From Anaerolineales bacterium (lineage in GTDB: Bacteria; Chloroflexota; Anaerolineae; Anaerolineales; Villigracilaceae): a DNA stretch of 64,000 bases. The stretch lies in the NCBI GenBank assembly GCA_015075725.1, contig JABTTV010000001.1:1054001-1118000 (forward strand), given 5' to 3'. Shown piece after piece: positions 34,846 to 43,595 of the stretch (position 1 is the first letter of the stretch; the number at the start of each line of letters is the position of its first letter). Below the pieces are notes generated by a model. The model was given only the letters and a program-made list of their open reading frames with translations, was not told where the DNA came from and searched no databases. A program made the position numbers and the translations under genes.

Positions 34846-34933
34846 TTGACAATGAATCGAAATCTCTCGGCCCGCCTTGTTATTAATAACACCCCTAAAT
34901 TTGTCCATTTTTCCTTCATCCGGGAGATTAAAT

Positions 34934-34972
34934 GATGATTGCTAGGGTGAGGGGGGCACCCTAGCAATCATC
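34934..34972. repeat. Perfect 16-bp inverted repeat, convergent intergenic
   Basis: Arms 34934-34949 and 34957-34972 are perfect reverse complements around agggggg. It lies between the convergent GT-C and pheT genes. T-runs are absent or weak on both sides, so it may be a poor terminator or a mobile palindrome. Nothing else is seen in the 262-base gap. Confidence 0.65.
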
Positions 34973-35107
34973 GATTGCAATAATACACCCCGGTCAGTTA
35001 AATGTCAAGCGGTTAACTTCGAGCATTAAGATACTCTAATCTCGGCAGGCGGGCACAAAAACGGATTCCGAATTATTGTTCCATCACAGGTTCAGCGGCG
35101 CTTTCTG

Positions 35108-37630
35108 TTAATTTCGCAGTTTCGCGCCAACTTCCTTTTCCAGCCTCTTGACGATCTTGTTGCGAATCGCCGCGGCTTCAGCATCGGTCATGGTCTTGTC
35201 TTCGGCTTGATAGGTTAATGCATAAGCGAGGGATTTTTTGCCCGCGCCGACCTGGTCTCCGCGATAGAGGTCGAACAGGCGGACGCCTGTCACGCTTCTC
35301 CCTCCCGTTTGCCGGATCAATGATTCGATGGTCTCTGCCTTCACTGATTCATCCACGATGAGGGCGATATCTTCATAAATGGGCGGAGTTTCGGGAATCG
35401 GCTTGATCTCGTATGCCAGCGGGATGGAGCGTATTGCATCGAGGTCGAACTCGGCAACCAGCACGGGTAAATCGCCCAACTCGTATTGTTCCTTTACCAC
35501 CGGATGCAGTTCGCCGAACGCGCCGATGGCCTTGCCGCCAATTTTGACTTCGGCGGCTTTGCCAGGGTGAAGGTAGGCATGGGATTCGGTCGCAGTGTAG
35601 GAAACGTTCGTGAGGCGCAGACCGCCCAACATGAGTTCGATGCGGCCCTTCATGTCGAAGAAGTCCAGTGTCGCCGGTTCCTTTACATCCCATGCTGTCG
35701 CATCCCGGAAGCCCGTCATCACAATGACCAGCCTGCGCGGTTCGCGCGGCAGGTCGTTCTTAACGGGTTCGAAGATGGGTCCGATCTCGAAGAAGGAGAA
35801 GGCTTCGTTGTAACGGATGTTCTTTTCGAGCGAGTCGAACACGGAGGCGATCAGGCTGCGGCGCAGGACGTTTTTCTCGAGCGTGATGGGATTCGCGATG
35901 CGGACGTATTCGTCATACTTTACGATGCGGGATTCTTTTTCCGGCGTGGTCATTCGGTAGGTGACAACTTCCTGCAAACCAAGCGCGACGAGCAGGTCGC
36001 GCAGCGCTTCCTCCCATTCGTGGATGGGATTGCCGACTTGCGGCGGGAGCGCATCTGCCATGTTTGTGGTCGGGATATTATCGTAGCCGTAACTGCGCGC
36101 CACTTCTTCGAGCACATCCGCCATGCCGACGATGCCTTCGCCGATATCCATGCGATGATCCGGCGCGGTGACTCGCAAAATTTCGCCCTTAACCTCGCAT
36201 TTGAATTCGAGGCGCGAGAGAAGCTCGGCTGCCCTTTCGAGCGTGAGATCGATGCCAAGCCAGCGATGAATATCGCGGACAGTGATGTCAACCACTACAT
36301 CTTTCGGCGGGAGCGGATACACATCGACGAGGTCGGGGGCGACCGCGCCGCCGGACCATTCCGCCATGTATTTCAAACCGAGGAGGACGCCGCCTTCCGC
36401 CATGGCGGGATGCACACCGCGGGAGAAACGAAACGACGCTTCCGAGGGAAGATTATGTTGTTTAGCCGTGCGGCGGATATTAATGAAGTTCCACGCCGCG
36501 CCTTCGAGCAGGACGTTCCTTGTTTTATCGTTCACTTCGGATTCTTCGCCGCCCATCACACCTGCCAGCGAGAGCGATCCCTTCTCATCGCAGACAAGCA
36601 CATTATTCGAAGTCAACGCGCGCTCGTTGCCGTCGAGCGTTTTGAGTTTCTCGCCATCCTTGGCGGTGCGGGTGTTGATCTTAATTTTCTTGTCGCCAGC
36701 ACGCTTCTTCAAAACATCATAATCGAAGGCATGCAAGGGTTCGCCGTATTCGATCATGGCGTAGTTGGTGGCATCCACCACGTTGTTGATGGGACGCACA
36801 CCTGCGAGTTTGAGTCGCCGCTGGATTTGATATGGGCTAGGCTTGAGTTCCACATTGCGAATCAGACCGACCACAAAGCGCGGGTTGAGTTCGGGCTCGG
36901 CGATCTCGATCTCGACCAGTTCCCTGACGGATTGTCCGCTGACGTTCAATTTCGTCTGGGGCTTCTTCAGCTCACGCCCAAGCATCGCCGCCAGTTCGCG
37001 CGCCACACCGACCACGTTCGCGTTCCGCCCCATGTTCGGCAGGATGGAAATATCCAGCACGGCATCGCCCATGTAATCGGCGAGCGGCATGCCCACGGGC
37101 GCATCGTCGTCCAGCAGAATGATGCCTTCGTGCTCACCGCTGATGCCCAGTTCCTTCTCGGAGCAGACCATCGAATAGGAATCGACCCCGCGAATCTTGG
37201 CGCGCTTGAGCGTCATCAACACCAGTCCTTCGGCGTGACCGTCGTAGATGGTCGCGCTCTCTTTGGCGTAGGCAACCTTGATCGGCTTGTGCAATTTGCC
37301 CTTCCCTCTCAGGTCGAAGATGTTCGGCGCGCCTGTCAAAACGACCTGCTCCTTCTCCCCGTCGAAAAGATCGAGCAGGGTCAGTTTGTCCGCGTTGGGA
37401 TGCGGGTTCACCTGGCGGATCTCCGCGACGACGATCTTTTCCTTGTCCCAGCCGATGCCACCCGTTTTGAATTCGTGTTTCTCGTCTTCCTTATAAACAG
37501 GCATCGGCAAGCCGACGTAGAGAATCTCATCCACTTCCAGACCCGCCAAAGTTAATTTGCGGGCTATATCTTCAATAGACAAGCCATCCAAATCAATGAA
37601 ATCTTTTAACCAAGAAATAGGTACTTTCAT
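35108..37630 (-). CDS. pheT: Phenylalanine--tRNA ligase beta subunit
   Basis: An 840-residue protein with the bacterial PheT order: N-terminal domain (MKVPISWLKDFIDLDGLSIE), tRNA-binding OB domain (EIRQVNPHPNADKLTLLDLF), B3/B4 editing domain (AGVMGGEESEVND), B5, core, and a C-terminal FDX-ACB anticodon-binding domain. With PheS it forms the heterotetramer that charges tRNA-Phe and edits mischarged Tyr. ATG 37630 is chosen because MKVPISWL is the family start; the longer frame covers intergenic repeats. Confidence 0.97.
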   Translation of the reverse strand: MKVPISWLKDFIDLDGLSIEDIARKLTLAGLEVDEILYVGLPMPVYKEDEKHEFKTGGIGWDKEKIVVAEIRQVNPHPNADKLTLLDLFDGEKEQVVLTGAPNIFDLRGKGKLHKPIKVAYAKESATIYDGHAEGLVLMTLKRAKIRGVDSYSMVCSEKELGISGEHEGIILLDDDAPVGMPLADYMGDAVLDISILPNMGRNANVVGVARELAAMLGRELKKPQTKLNVSGQSVRELVEIEIAEPELNPRFVVGLIRNVELKPSPYQIQRRLKLAGVRPINNVVDATNYAMIEYGEPLHAFDYDVLKKRAGDKKIKINTRTAKDGEKLKTLDGNERALTSNNVLVCDEKGSLSLAGVMGGEESEVNDKTRNVLLEGAAWNFINIRRTAKQHNLPSEASFRFSRGVHPAMAEGGVLLGLKYMAEWSGGAVAPDLVDVYPLPPKDVVVDITVRDIHRWLGIDLTLERAAELLSRLEFKCEVKGEILRVTAPDHRMDIGEGIVGMADVLEEVARSYGYDNIPTTNMADALPPQVGNPIHEWEEALRDLLVALGLQEVVTYRMTTPEKESRIVKYDEYVRIANPITLEKNVLRRSLIASVFDSLEKNIRYNEAFSFFEIGPIFEPVKNDLPREPRRLVIVMTGFRDATAWDVKEPATLDFFDMKGRIELMLGGLRLTNVSYTATESHAYLHPGKAAEVKIGGKAIGAFGELHPVVKEQYELGDLPVLVAEFDLDAIRSIPLAYEIKPIPETPPIYEDIALIVDESVKAETIESLIRQTGGRSVTGVRLFDLYRGDQVGAGKKSLAYALTYQAEDKTMTDAEAAAIRNKIVKRLEKEVGAKLRN

Positions 37631-37670
37631 ATGCGTATCCTTGTTAGGAAAGACTTGAGACAGGAAACCG

Positions 37671-37713
37671 TGGTCTCGATACGCTCGCAACGAATGCTCG
37701 CTACTCGACCACC
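37671..37713. repeat. REP-like palindromic element (tggtctcgata...tactcgaccacca)
   Basis: Imperfect inverted repeat whose ends tggtctcgata and tactcgaccacca pair with one offset. Its wording resembles the widespread palindromic repeats of the TGGTCTCGATACGCTC type. It forms the first half of the pheS-pheT gap. Confidence 0.55.
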
Positions 37714-37715
37714 AT

Positions 37716-37771
37716 CGATTACCAATTACGAATTACCAATCTCAATTCTCCAATCTCTAATATCTGAATCT
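37716..37771. repeat. Heptanucleotide-periodic tract between pheS and pheT
   Basis: The bases fall into consecutive 7-mers: cgattac, caattac, gaattac, caatctc, aattctc, caatctc, taatatc, tgaatct. Two units (37737-37743 and 37751-37757) are identical. The tract ends at the pheS stop codon. Confidence 0.75.
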
Positions 37772-38828
37772 AGAATTGCTCCAAAAACCTGACATCGTTA
37801 CCCCAAAAATAACGGATGTCGCTGACTTTGTGCCGCAGCATCAGCTGGCGTTCGGGTCCCATGCCCCAGGCATAGCCGGAGTAGACCCTCGGGTCGTAGC
37901 CGCCGTTTTGCAGAACAACGGGATGCACCATGCCGCACCCGAGGATTTCCAGCCAGCCGGAATTCTTGCAGACCTGGCAGCCCTTCCCGCCGCAGACGAA
38001 ACATTCCACATCCACTTCGGCGCTTGGTTCCGTAAACGGGAAGTATGAGGCGCGGAACCGCAGCCTTGTTCCTTCGCCAAACATGCGTCGGACAAAATCG
38101 GTCAGCGTGCCCTTCAGGTCCGCGAAGGTGATGTTCTTTCCAACGGCGAGACCCTCCACCTGATTGAACTGCACCTCCGAGCGCACCGTGATCTGTTCGT
38201 AGCGGAAGCACATTCCCGGCAAAGCAATGCGGATCGGTGGTGGGTCTTGCGGATTCGTCGCGGCAAACTGCCTCATGGCATGAATCTGGCCCGGCGAGGT
38301 ATGGGTGCGCATGATGATCGGATTGTCTCCGCGCCCTTCTGCTTCAATGAACAGTGTATCTTGCATGTCGCGCGCAGGATGGTGCGGCGGGAAGTTCAAT
38401 AACTGGAAGTTGTATTCGTCCGTCTCCACTTCCCGCGAAGTAAAGACCTGGAAACCCATCTCAGCCAGAATGTCCAGAACGCGGCGAAGCTGCTGCGTGG
38501 AAGGGTGCAGACGCCCGACATGTTTCCTGCGGCCGGGCAGCGTTACGTCGATATGGTCTTCTTCCAGCGACCTTGCCAACGCGACAGCCTTGACCAGCCT
38601 GGAGCGTTCCTCCAATGCAGACTCCAACGCCGCCTTCACACGGTTCGCGGCTGCGCCGATCACGGGCCGCTCCTCTTTCGAAAGTTTGCCCAGCCCGGAA
38701 AAAACATCCATCAACGCCGAACTGCGTCCAAGATTCGCCACACGCCACGCTTCCAGCGCAGACGGATCATTCACGGACTCCAATGACTTGAGCGCCGCTT
38801 TTTCGATCTCACTTAGTTTATCCTGCAT
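37770..38828 (-). CDS. pheS: Phenylalanine--tRNA ligase alpha subunit
   Basis: A 352-residue protein with an N-terminal coiled coil (about 1-90) and a class II catalytic core: motif 1 region LHPSTQQLRRVLDILAEMGF, motif 2 FRYEQITVRSEVQFNQVEGL, the FTEPSAEVDVECFVCGGKGC insertion and motif 3 SGYAWGMGPERQLMLRH. The Cys-rich patch CFVCGGKGCQVC within the core is a zinc-ribbon-like variant seen in some bacteria. An AGAGGTGA site precedes ATG 38828. Expression is controlled by the T-box leader upstream. Confidence 0.97.
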   Translation of the reverse strand: MQDKLSEIEKAALKSLESVNDPSALEAWRVANLGRSSALMDVFSGLGKLSKEERPVIGAAANRVKAALESALEERSRLVKAVALARSLEEDHIDVTLPGRRKHVGRLHPSTQQLRRVLDILAEMGFQVFTSREVETDEYNFQLLNFPPHHPARDMQDTLFIEAEGRGDNPIIMRTHTSPGQIHAMRQFAATNPQDPPPIRIALPGMCFRYEQITVRSEVQFNQVEGLAVGKNITFADLKGTLTDFVRRMFGEGTRLRFRASYFPFTEPSAEVDVECFVCGGKGCQVCKNSGWLEILGCGMVHPVVLQNGGYDPRVYSGYAWGMGPERQLMLRHKVSDIRYFWGNDVRFLEQF

Positions 38829-38883
38829 GTTTCACCTCTTTGTTTGCCGCGAAAGATCACAAAGTTTTTCCCTCGCGGTCAAT

Positions 38884-38911
38884 AAAAAATCCCGTCCACA
38901 ATGGGACGGGA
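38884..38911 (-). terminator. T-box intrinsic terminator
   Basis: 8-bp perfect stem (38890-38897 / 38904-38911) with a 6-base loop, followed on the minus strand by TTTTTT (38884-38889). Confidence 0.88.
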
Positions 38912-38983
38912 GGGAGATTCCCGCGGTGCCACCCAAATTAGCCATCCTTCGATTTCACTCCGGACAACTCACTCAGCGTCTGA

Positions 38984-39032
38984 CGTTCGCCATTCGATAT
39001 TCGTTGCGCGAATATCGAATTTCGAGTATCGA
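38984..39032. repeat. Heptanucleotide-periodic tract inside the T-box leader
   Basis: Consecutive 7-mers cgttcgc, cattcga, tattcgt, tgcgcga, atatcga, atttcga, gtatcga. The middle forms a strong hairpin (attcgatattcg / cgaatatcgaat), so the tract may also be an RNA stem of the leader. Confidence 0.65.
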
Positions 39033-39228
39033 CTTCCCTGTTAACGCTGGGATTGCGGCTCGCACTACCAAACATGACGCATAGCATGTTCTTCACACGA
39101 ACGACTCGAGAGGGAACTTCAACTAATTTCGGTCGGGTGCAATTTCACCGCTTGCTTTGCACGTCTCTGGCGGCTTCCGTCAGCCTACTTTCCTCTGTCA
39201 CAGTCTTATGGCTCGCCTGTTGTCTTGA

Positions 39229-39256
39229 ATTATCCGCAAAACCACCGCAATGTCAA
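39229..39256 (-). promoter_or_regulatory. pheST sigma-A promoter
   Basis: On the minus strand TTGACA (39251-39256), 16-base spacer, GATAAT (39229-39234). The start would be near 39222, giving a leader of about 390 bases that covers the whole T-box. It overlaps the divergent promoter of the gene at 39273. Confidence 0.75.
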
Positions 39257-39260
39257 GGCT

Positions 39261-39273
39261 TATAATTCGCCCA
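39261..39273 (+). promoter_or_regulatory. TATAAT box 6 bases before ATG (probable leaderless start)
   Basis: TATAAT at 39261-39266, then 6 bases, then ATG 39273; the transcription start should coincide with the start codon. No Shine-Dalgarno sequence is present. Confidence 0.6.
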
Positions 39274-40817
39274 TGCATCGCAAACCCGACCTCCCCGCTC
39301 TTCTTCTGCTAGCGGCATTGCTTTTCGGGGTCATTGTCCGCGTCTACCCGGCGATGGCAAACGGATTCCCACTTAACGACGGCGGCATGTTCCTTGTGAT
39401 GACGCAGGATTTGCGGGCGAACGGCTTTGCCCTGCCGGATTTTACGACCTACAATAATGCGGAAATCCCTTTCGCCTATCCGCCGCTCGGATTTTACGTC
39501 GCCGCGCTTCTTTCCACGCTCGTGCCGGGTTCGGACCTATCCATCTTTCTCTACCTTCCGGCTTTCATCGCCTCACTTGCCATCCCGGCCTTCTATCTTT
39601 TCGCCAGGCGGTTTTCGTCCTCCCGGGTCGTCGCGGCAATCGCAACCCTGATCTATGCGCTCGAGCCGCGATCTTTCCTCTGGCTGGTGATGGGCGGGGG
39701 CATCACGCGTTCCTTTGGCGTGGTTTTCCTTTTGCTGATGCTTTGGCAGGCGCTCCAGTTGTTCAAGGAGTACCGCCTCCACAGGTTGATCCTGACCATG
39801 TTGTTTGGCGCCGCCGCTGTGGTGAGCCATCCGCAGACAGCCTTCCATGCCGCGTTGGGCGGGCTGATCATCTTTCTATTTTATGGACGAAACAAGCGTG
39901 GAATTCTTTCCGCGTTTATCGTCGCGCTGGGGGTGGGAATCCTGACATCGCCCTGGTGGCTGATCGTGTTGCAGAGACACGGTCTCGACACTTTCCTCTC
40001 CGCGGGGCAGACCAGCCAGCGCAGCCTCGAGTTTTATTTGATCGTCCTCAAATTGCATCTGCCGTCGAATATTCCCGCCATTCCATTTTTGATCCTGTTT
40101 TATATCGGTCTTTTGGTTTCGTTCAGGGAGCGGAATTTCATTTATATAGTGTGGATCATTTCCGCGTATCTTTCCGACCCGCGGGGCGCGGATGGAATTG
40201 CGCTTTTTCCCAAAGCTGTGCTTGCCGCCATGGGAACGATCCAGGTTTGGGCGTGGATCGACCCCGGGAAGGACGGATCGGTCAAACGTCCGGCAGTGAG
40301 GCGCGGATTGCTTTTCGTCGGGGTGGGTATGCTGGTCTGGTTCGTCCTCGTGGCAGTCATCACTGATTTCCGCCTTGTCAACACGAGCCTGAAGGCGGGA
40401 GACCTGGCGATGATCGAATGGGTGAATGAAAATTCGGACGCGGGTACAACGTTTGCGCTCGCCACCGGGCGCGAGTTTTCAATGACCGACCCGCTGCAGG
40501 AATGGTTCCCAGCGCTGACGGGGCAGACGAGCCTGACCACCCTTCAAGGAATGGAATGGACCCTTGCCGGTGATTTCTTTCCCTGGTATGAGCAGTTGAC
40601 CGAATTCCAAAAATGCCCAAATGTGGCTTGCTTGAATGAATGGTCGATTCGCAACGGCAGGGCTTACGATTATTTGATCGTGTTGATACCCCCCGATTTG
40701 GCGGAAGGCGAAATGGCGGAGTCGTTGAGAAGCCTGGGGCTTTCTGCACGCGCGTCAGCCGCTCATGTCATTGTTTACGAGTCCGCGAATGCGCTGATCT
40801 TCGAATATAAAAAGTGA
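39273..40817 (+). CDS. Polytopic membrane protein, GT-C / PMT-like
   Basis: A 514-residue protein with an N-terminal span, an acidic first loop (FPLNDGGMFLVMTQDLRANG), about 11 spans and a C-terminal extracytoplasmic domain of about 130 residues containing several Trp and Cys (FQKCPNVACLNEWS). The fold resembles oligosaccharyl or polyprenyl-phosphate-sugar dependent transferases, with D-G-G in place of DD in the first loop. It is divergent from pheST and convergent with the M1 peptidase gene. Confidence 0.72.
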   Translation: MHRKPDLPALLLLAALLFGVIVRVYPAMANGFPLNDGGMFLVMTQDLRANGFALPDFTTYNNAEIPFAYPPLGFYVAALLSTLVPGSDLSIFLYLPAFIASLAIPAFYLFARRFSSSRVVAAIATLIYALEPRSFLWLVMGGGITRSFGVVFLLLMLWQALQLFKEYRLHRLILTMLFGAAAVVSHPQTAFHAALGGLIIFLFYGRNKRGILSAFIVALGVGILTSPWWLIVLQRHGLDTFLSAGQTSQRSLEFYLIVLKLHLPSNIPAIPFLILFYIGLLVSFRERNFIYIVWIISAYLSDPRGADGIALFPKAVLAAMGTIQVWAWIDPGKDGSVKRPAVRRGLLFVGVGMLVWFVLVAVITDFRLVNTSLKAGDLAMIEWVNENSDAGTTFALATGREFSMTDPLQEWFPALTGQTSLTTLQGMEWTLAGDFFPWYEQLTEFQKCPNVACLNEWSIRNGRAYDYLIVLIPPDLAEGEMAESLRSLGLSARASAAHVIVYESANALIFEYKK

Positions 40818-40845
40818 CCGTCACCAAAAGGGCGACAGTCACTTT
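40811..40845. terminator. Hairpin between convergent genes
   Basis: Stem 40811-40818 / 40838-40845 (aaagtgac / gtcacttt) with partial inner pairing; it overlaps the last codons of the + strand gene and lies just before the minus-strand stop at 40849. Probable bidirectional terminator. Confidence 0.6.
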
Positions 40846-40848
40846 GTC

Positions 40849-42345
40849 TTACTCAATTCCTGGCATGGGCGGCAGGTCTTCGTCATATAACCATGCATCG
40901 AAAAGGTCGGTCAGGTCCTTTCCGTGAATTTCCTCGGCGATTGCGATGAAATCTTCCGTGGATGCGTTGCCGTATTTGTAACGGTCATAATAGGTTCGGA
41001 GGATTTCAAAGAATGCGTCGTCGCCGACCTCGAGCCGCAAAGCATGGAGGGTCAATCCCCCGCGCAGGTACACGCCGCCATTGAAAAGATTATAGGGTTT
41101 CGGGCTGCCCGGCGGAGGATAATATTCGGGATATTCATTAACCTCTGTGTACACGCTTGCGACCCAGTCATCGAGACCTTCGCGGCCGTAATCGTATTCG
41201 ACCCACAAGGCTTCGCCGTAGGTGGCAAATCCCTCATTGAGCCAGATGTCGCTCCAATCGGCAACGCTGATGCTGTCGCCGAACCATTGATGAGCGAGCT
41301 CATGCGCCACGACAGATTCCGTGCCTTCGATGTCGTCGAGGTCCACCATATCCACGCCGAAGATGGACATGGTCTGGTTTTCGAGCGCGGCGCCGAAGTA
41401 GGTATCCATGACAAGCGCGCCGTACACTTCGAACGGATACGGCCCGAAGAGTTCGCTGAAGTAGTCGATCATCTCACCCTGGCGGGCGAACGGTTTATTG
41501 ACATCGTCGGGCAGACTGGCAGCGTAATAATTGCGGATCGGAATGCCGCCATCTGATTCCATGGTTTCCACATCGAAGTCATTGATGTTGATGGTGGTGA
41601 GATAGCTCGCCATCGGGTCGCGGACGGTGAAGGTGTAGGTGGTGGTATCCCCGTTATCGACTTCATCCTGCAAGACGCCATTGGCGGCGACTTCATACGG
41701 CTCCGGCACGGTGACGATGATGGTATAAGTCGCCTTGTCGAGTGGATGATCGTTCACGGGGAAGAAACTGGCGGAACCGTCCGGCTCGCTCAGGACAAAG
41801 ATACCGCCGTCATACACGATCCAGCCGGTGGGAAAAGGCAGGGCTTGCGATTGCATGGGATTCGGGATGCCCTGATAAGAAACAACAACCGTAAATGATT
41901 CATCCTTGGACAGCACCTGGGAGGGGATGATCGTCAGCTCCTGTCCTTTTCTATCGAACTCCGCCGCTTCGCTGTTGACCGTGATGCCGGTGATCTCGAA
42001 CCCGGCAAAATCCAAATTGAAGCGACTTAATTCCTGGGTTGCAACGGCTTCGATGGCGGTAAAAGCTGAAAGATCGCTTGTGGCTACATCGCTGACGGTG
42101 ATATTCAAGGTGTAGGAAATGGAATCATAGCCGCCGTTGCCGAACCCGGGATACAGCGAATCACCCATGCCGGAAGAGCCCGCTGTTGGGTCAACCGGTT
42201 CATCGATGACCGTCTCTGTCGGTGCGGGGGTTTTTGTGGGTGGAACTTCGATGACTGGGATTTCTGTGGGGGATGTGGGAGTGAGTGTCTTGCAAGCCAG
42301 CATTACAAAAATCGCGGTTGATATGATTCGCAGGGTTCGTTTCAT
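40849..42345 (-). CDS. M1 family zinc metallopeptidase, lipoprotein form
   Basis: A 498-residue protein with a lipoprotein signal (ISTAIFVMLAC, lipid-Cys about 18), a short Thr/Pro linker, an N-terminal beta domain and an M1 catalytic domain: HELAHQWFG (zinc ligands, about 348) with the third ligand in WLNEGFATYGEAL, preceded by GAALENQTMSIFG in place of the usual GxMEN. It is shorter than classical aminopeptidase N because the C-terminal helical domain is missing. It is probably an extracellular aminopeptidase. ATG 42345 overlaps the HD hydrolase stop (ATGA). Confidence 0.9.
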   Translation of the reverse strand: MKRTLRIISTAIFVMLACKTLTPTSPTEIPVIEVPPTKTPAPTETVIDEPVDPTAGSSGMGDSLYPGFGNGGYDSISYTLNITVSDVATSDLSAFTAIEAVATQELSRFNLDFAGFEITGITVNSEAAEFDRKGQELTIIPSQVLSKDESFTVVVSYQGIPNPMQSQALPFPTGWIVYDGGIFVLSEPDGSASFFPVNDHPLDKATYTIIVTVPEPYEVAANGVLQDEVDNGDTTTYTFTVRDPMASYLTTININDFDVETMESDGGIPIRNYYAASLPDDVNKPFARQGEMIDYFSELFGPYPFEVYGALVMDTYFGAALENQTMSIFGVDMVDLDDIEGTESVVAHELAHQWFGDSISVADWSDIWLNEGFATYGEALWVEYDYGREGLDDWVASVYTEVNEYPEYYPPPGSPKPYNLFNGGVYLRGGLTLHALRLEVGDDAFFEILRTYYDRYKYGNASTEDFIAIAEEIHGKDLTDLFDAWLYDEDLPPMPGIE

Positions 42346-43016
42346 GGATTCTCCGGTGCAGAGATGACATCCCTGCCTTCCCATTCGCTCATGAACTGCT
42401 CGATGAATTTCACCATTACAGCATGGCGTTCTTCGGCGATTCGCCTGGCGGTTGGGGTGTTCATTTTGTCTTTCAATAATAAAAGTTTCTCGTAAAAGTG
42501 ATTGATGGTCGCGCTTTTGCTGTTCTTGTATTCGTCGAAACTCGCATGCATTTGAGGAGGGGTATCTGGATCGTACAATGGGCGATTCCTGTACCCGCCA
42601 TAGGCGAAGGCGCGGCCGATGCCGATCGCGCCGATGGCATCGAGCCGGTCGGCATCCTGGACGATGAAACCCTCGAGTGACTCCATCATATTTTCGACGT
42701 TCGCGCCTTTGTAGGAAATATTCGCGATGATGCGGCACACGCTTTCCGCGACGAAAGGGTCGACGGAGCAAGAGTCAAGCCAGGCACGGGCACGGAGCGG
42801 GGTTTCGTCCCCCGACCCGTTGAATTTCCAATCGTCGAGGTCATGCAATAAGGCGGCAAGTTGCACGATGAAATCGTCCGCTTTTTCGATCTCACAGATG
42901 GCAATGGCATTCTTCCAGACGCGGTGGATATGCCACCAATCATGGCCCGAGGAATCGCCTGAAAATTCCCGCTTGATGTATTCGGCGGTCTTTTGAATGA
43001 TCTGGTCCCGGTTCAT
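42342..43016 (-). CDS. HD domain phosphohydrolase (YedJ/YpgQ-like)
   Basis: A 224-residue protein with HD-superfamily metal ligands: GHDWWHIHRVWKNA (H...HxxxR variant), the HD doublet in LAALLHDLDDWKF and the Asp of VQDADRLDAIGAIGIGRAFA, followed by helices. Relatives hydrolyse nucleotides or small phosphoesters. ATG 43016 is chosen because it is one base after the PPOX gene's stop. It is part of the PPOX - HD - M1 operon. Confidence 0.9.
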   Translation of the reverse strand: MNRDQIIQKTAEYIKREFSGDSSGHDWWHIHRVWKNAIAICEIEKADDFIVQLAALLHDLDDWKFNGSGDETPLRARAWLDSCSVDPFVAESVCRIIANISYKGANVENMMESLEGFIVQDADRLDAIGAIGIGRAFAYGGYRNRPLYDPDTPPQMHASFDEYKNSKSATINHFYEKLLLLKDKMNTPTARRIAEERHAVMVKFIEQFMSEWEGRDVISAPENP

Positions 43017-43017
43017 A

Positions 43018-43440
43018 TCACCATCCGCGCAGGGACGTGAGCTTGATGCGGACCGCTGTGGAATATTCTTCGGAAAATTTCCGGGGCGTGGCTCCAAGCC
43101 CTTTTATCCCTGAGCGATATTTGCGCATGTAGATGCCGTTCCTGTCCGCCGGCTCGGCTTTGAGATCGATCTTCGTTTTCCCGCCGAAAACGATGACATC
43201 CTCTTCGCCCTTCTCATCCGGGGTGTTGAAGTGCAGGGAGACATTCGGGTCGTTGATGATGTGCTTGAGTTTGAACGCGCCTGGCTGGCTGTAAACCAGC
43301 AGGGAGTCGCCTTCCAATACGAACCAAACGGGGCGGGGTTGGGGACTGCCGGTCGAGTCGACCGTGGTAAGCCAGATGAAATATTCCTTTTTGAGATGAC
43401 GCATCGCCTTGCGCCCAAGTTTGGATTTGAAATCGATCAT
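43018..43440 (-). CDS. PPOX-class FMN/F420-binding protein (Rv3369-like)
   Basis: A 140-residue split-barrel protein: KKEYFIWLTTVDSTGSPQPR, PVWFVLEGDSLLVYSQPGAF and KLKHIINDPNVSLHF match the PPOX-type family that includes probable F420-dependent reductases (TIGR03667). The cofactor choice (FMN or F420) cannot be decided. ATG 43440 follows a GGAGAC site; it is the first gene of the PPOX - HD - M1 operon. Confidence 0.85.
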   Translation of the reverse strand: MIDFKSKLGRKAMRHLKKEYFIWLTTVDSTGSPQPRPVWFVLEGDSLLVYSQPGAFKLKHIINDPNVSLHFNTPDEKGEEDVIVFGGKTKIDLKAEPADRNGIYMRKYRSGIKGLGATPRKFSEEYSTAVRIKLTSLRGW

Positions 43441-43529
43441 AAGAGTCTCCTTGCTCCGAAATGACAATGACCAAATAAAATTGTACCCGCTTGTTTCTCG
43501 AATTGCCCGCTCCTCTTGGAGGGAATCGA

Positions 43530-43563
43530 AGAACAAAAATGGCGTCTTCGGGTGAAGACGCCA
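43530..43563 (-). terminator. groEL terminator
   Basis: 10-bp perfect stem (43540-43549 / 43554-43563), 4-base loop, followed on the minus strand by TTTTTGTTCT. Confidence 0.88.
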
Positions 43564-43595
43564 CTCTTTTGCTGGAAATTACCCTACGGCAAGGT

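Larger units (their letters stand above)
38884..39222 (-). promoter_or_regulatory. T-box riboswitch leader of pheST
   Basis: On the minus strand the region from about 39206 carries a T-box Stem I start (gtgacagaggaaagtagg, with AGTA), and 38920-38940 reads TTTGGGTGGCACCGCGG, the T-box antiterminator sequence that pairs with the uncharged tRNA acceptor end. A terminator follows at 38884-38911. Uncharged tRNA-Phe should stabilise the antiterminator and allow pheST transcription. The UUC specifier could not be assigned with certainty. A heptamer tract lies between Stem I and the T-box sequence. Confidence 0.88.

Noticed and set aside
35486..37555. A 689-codon open frame on the + strand
   Set aside because: Antisense to pheT, which is certain by homology.
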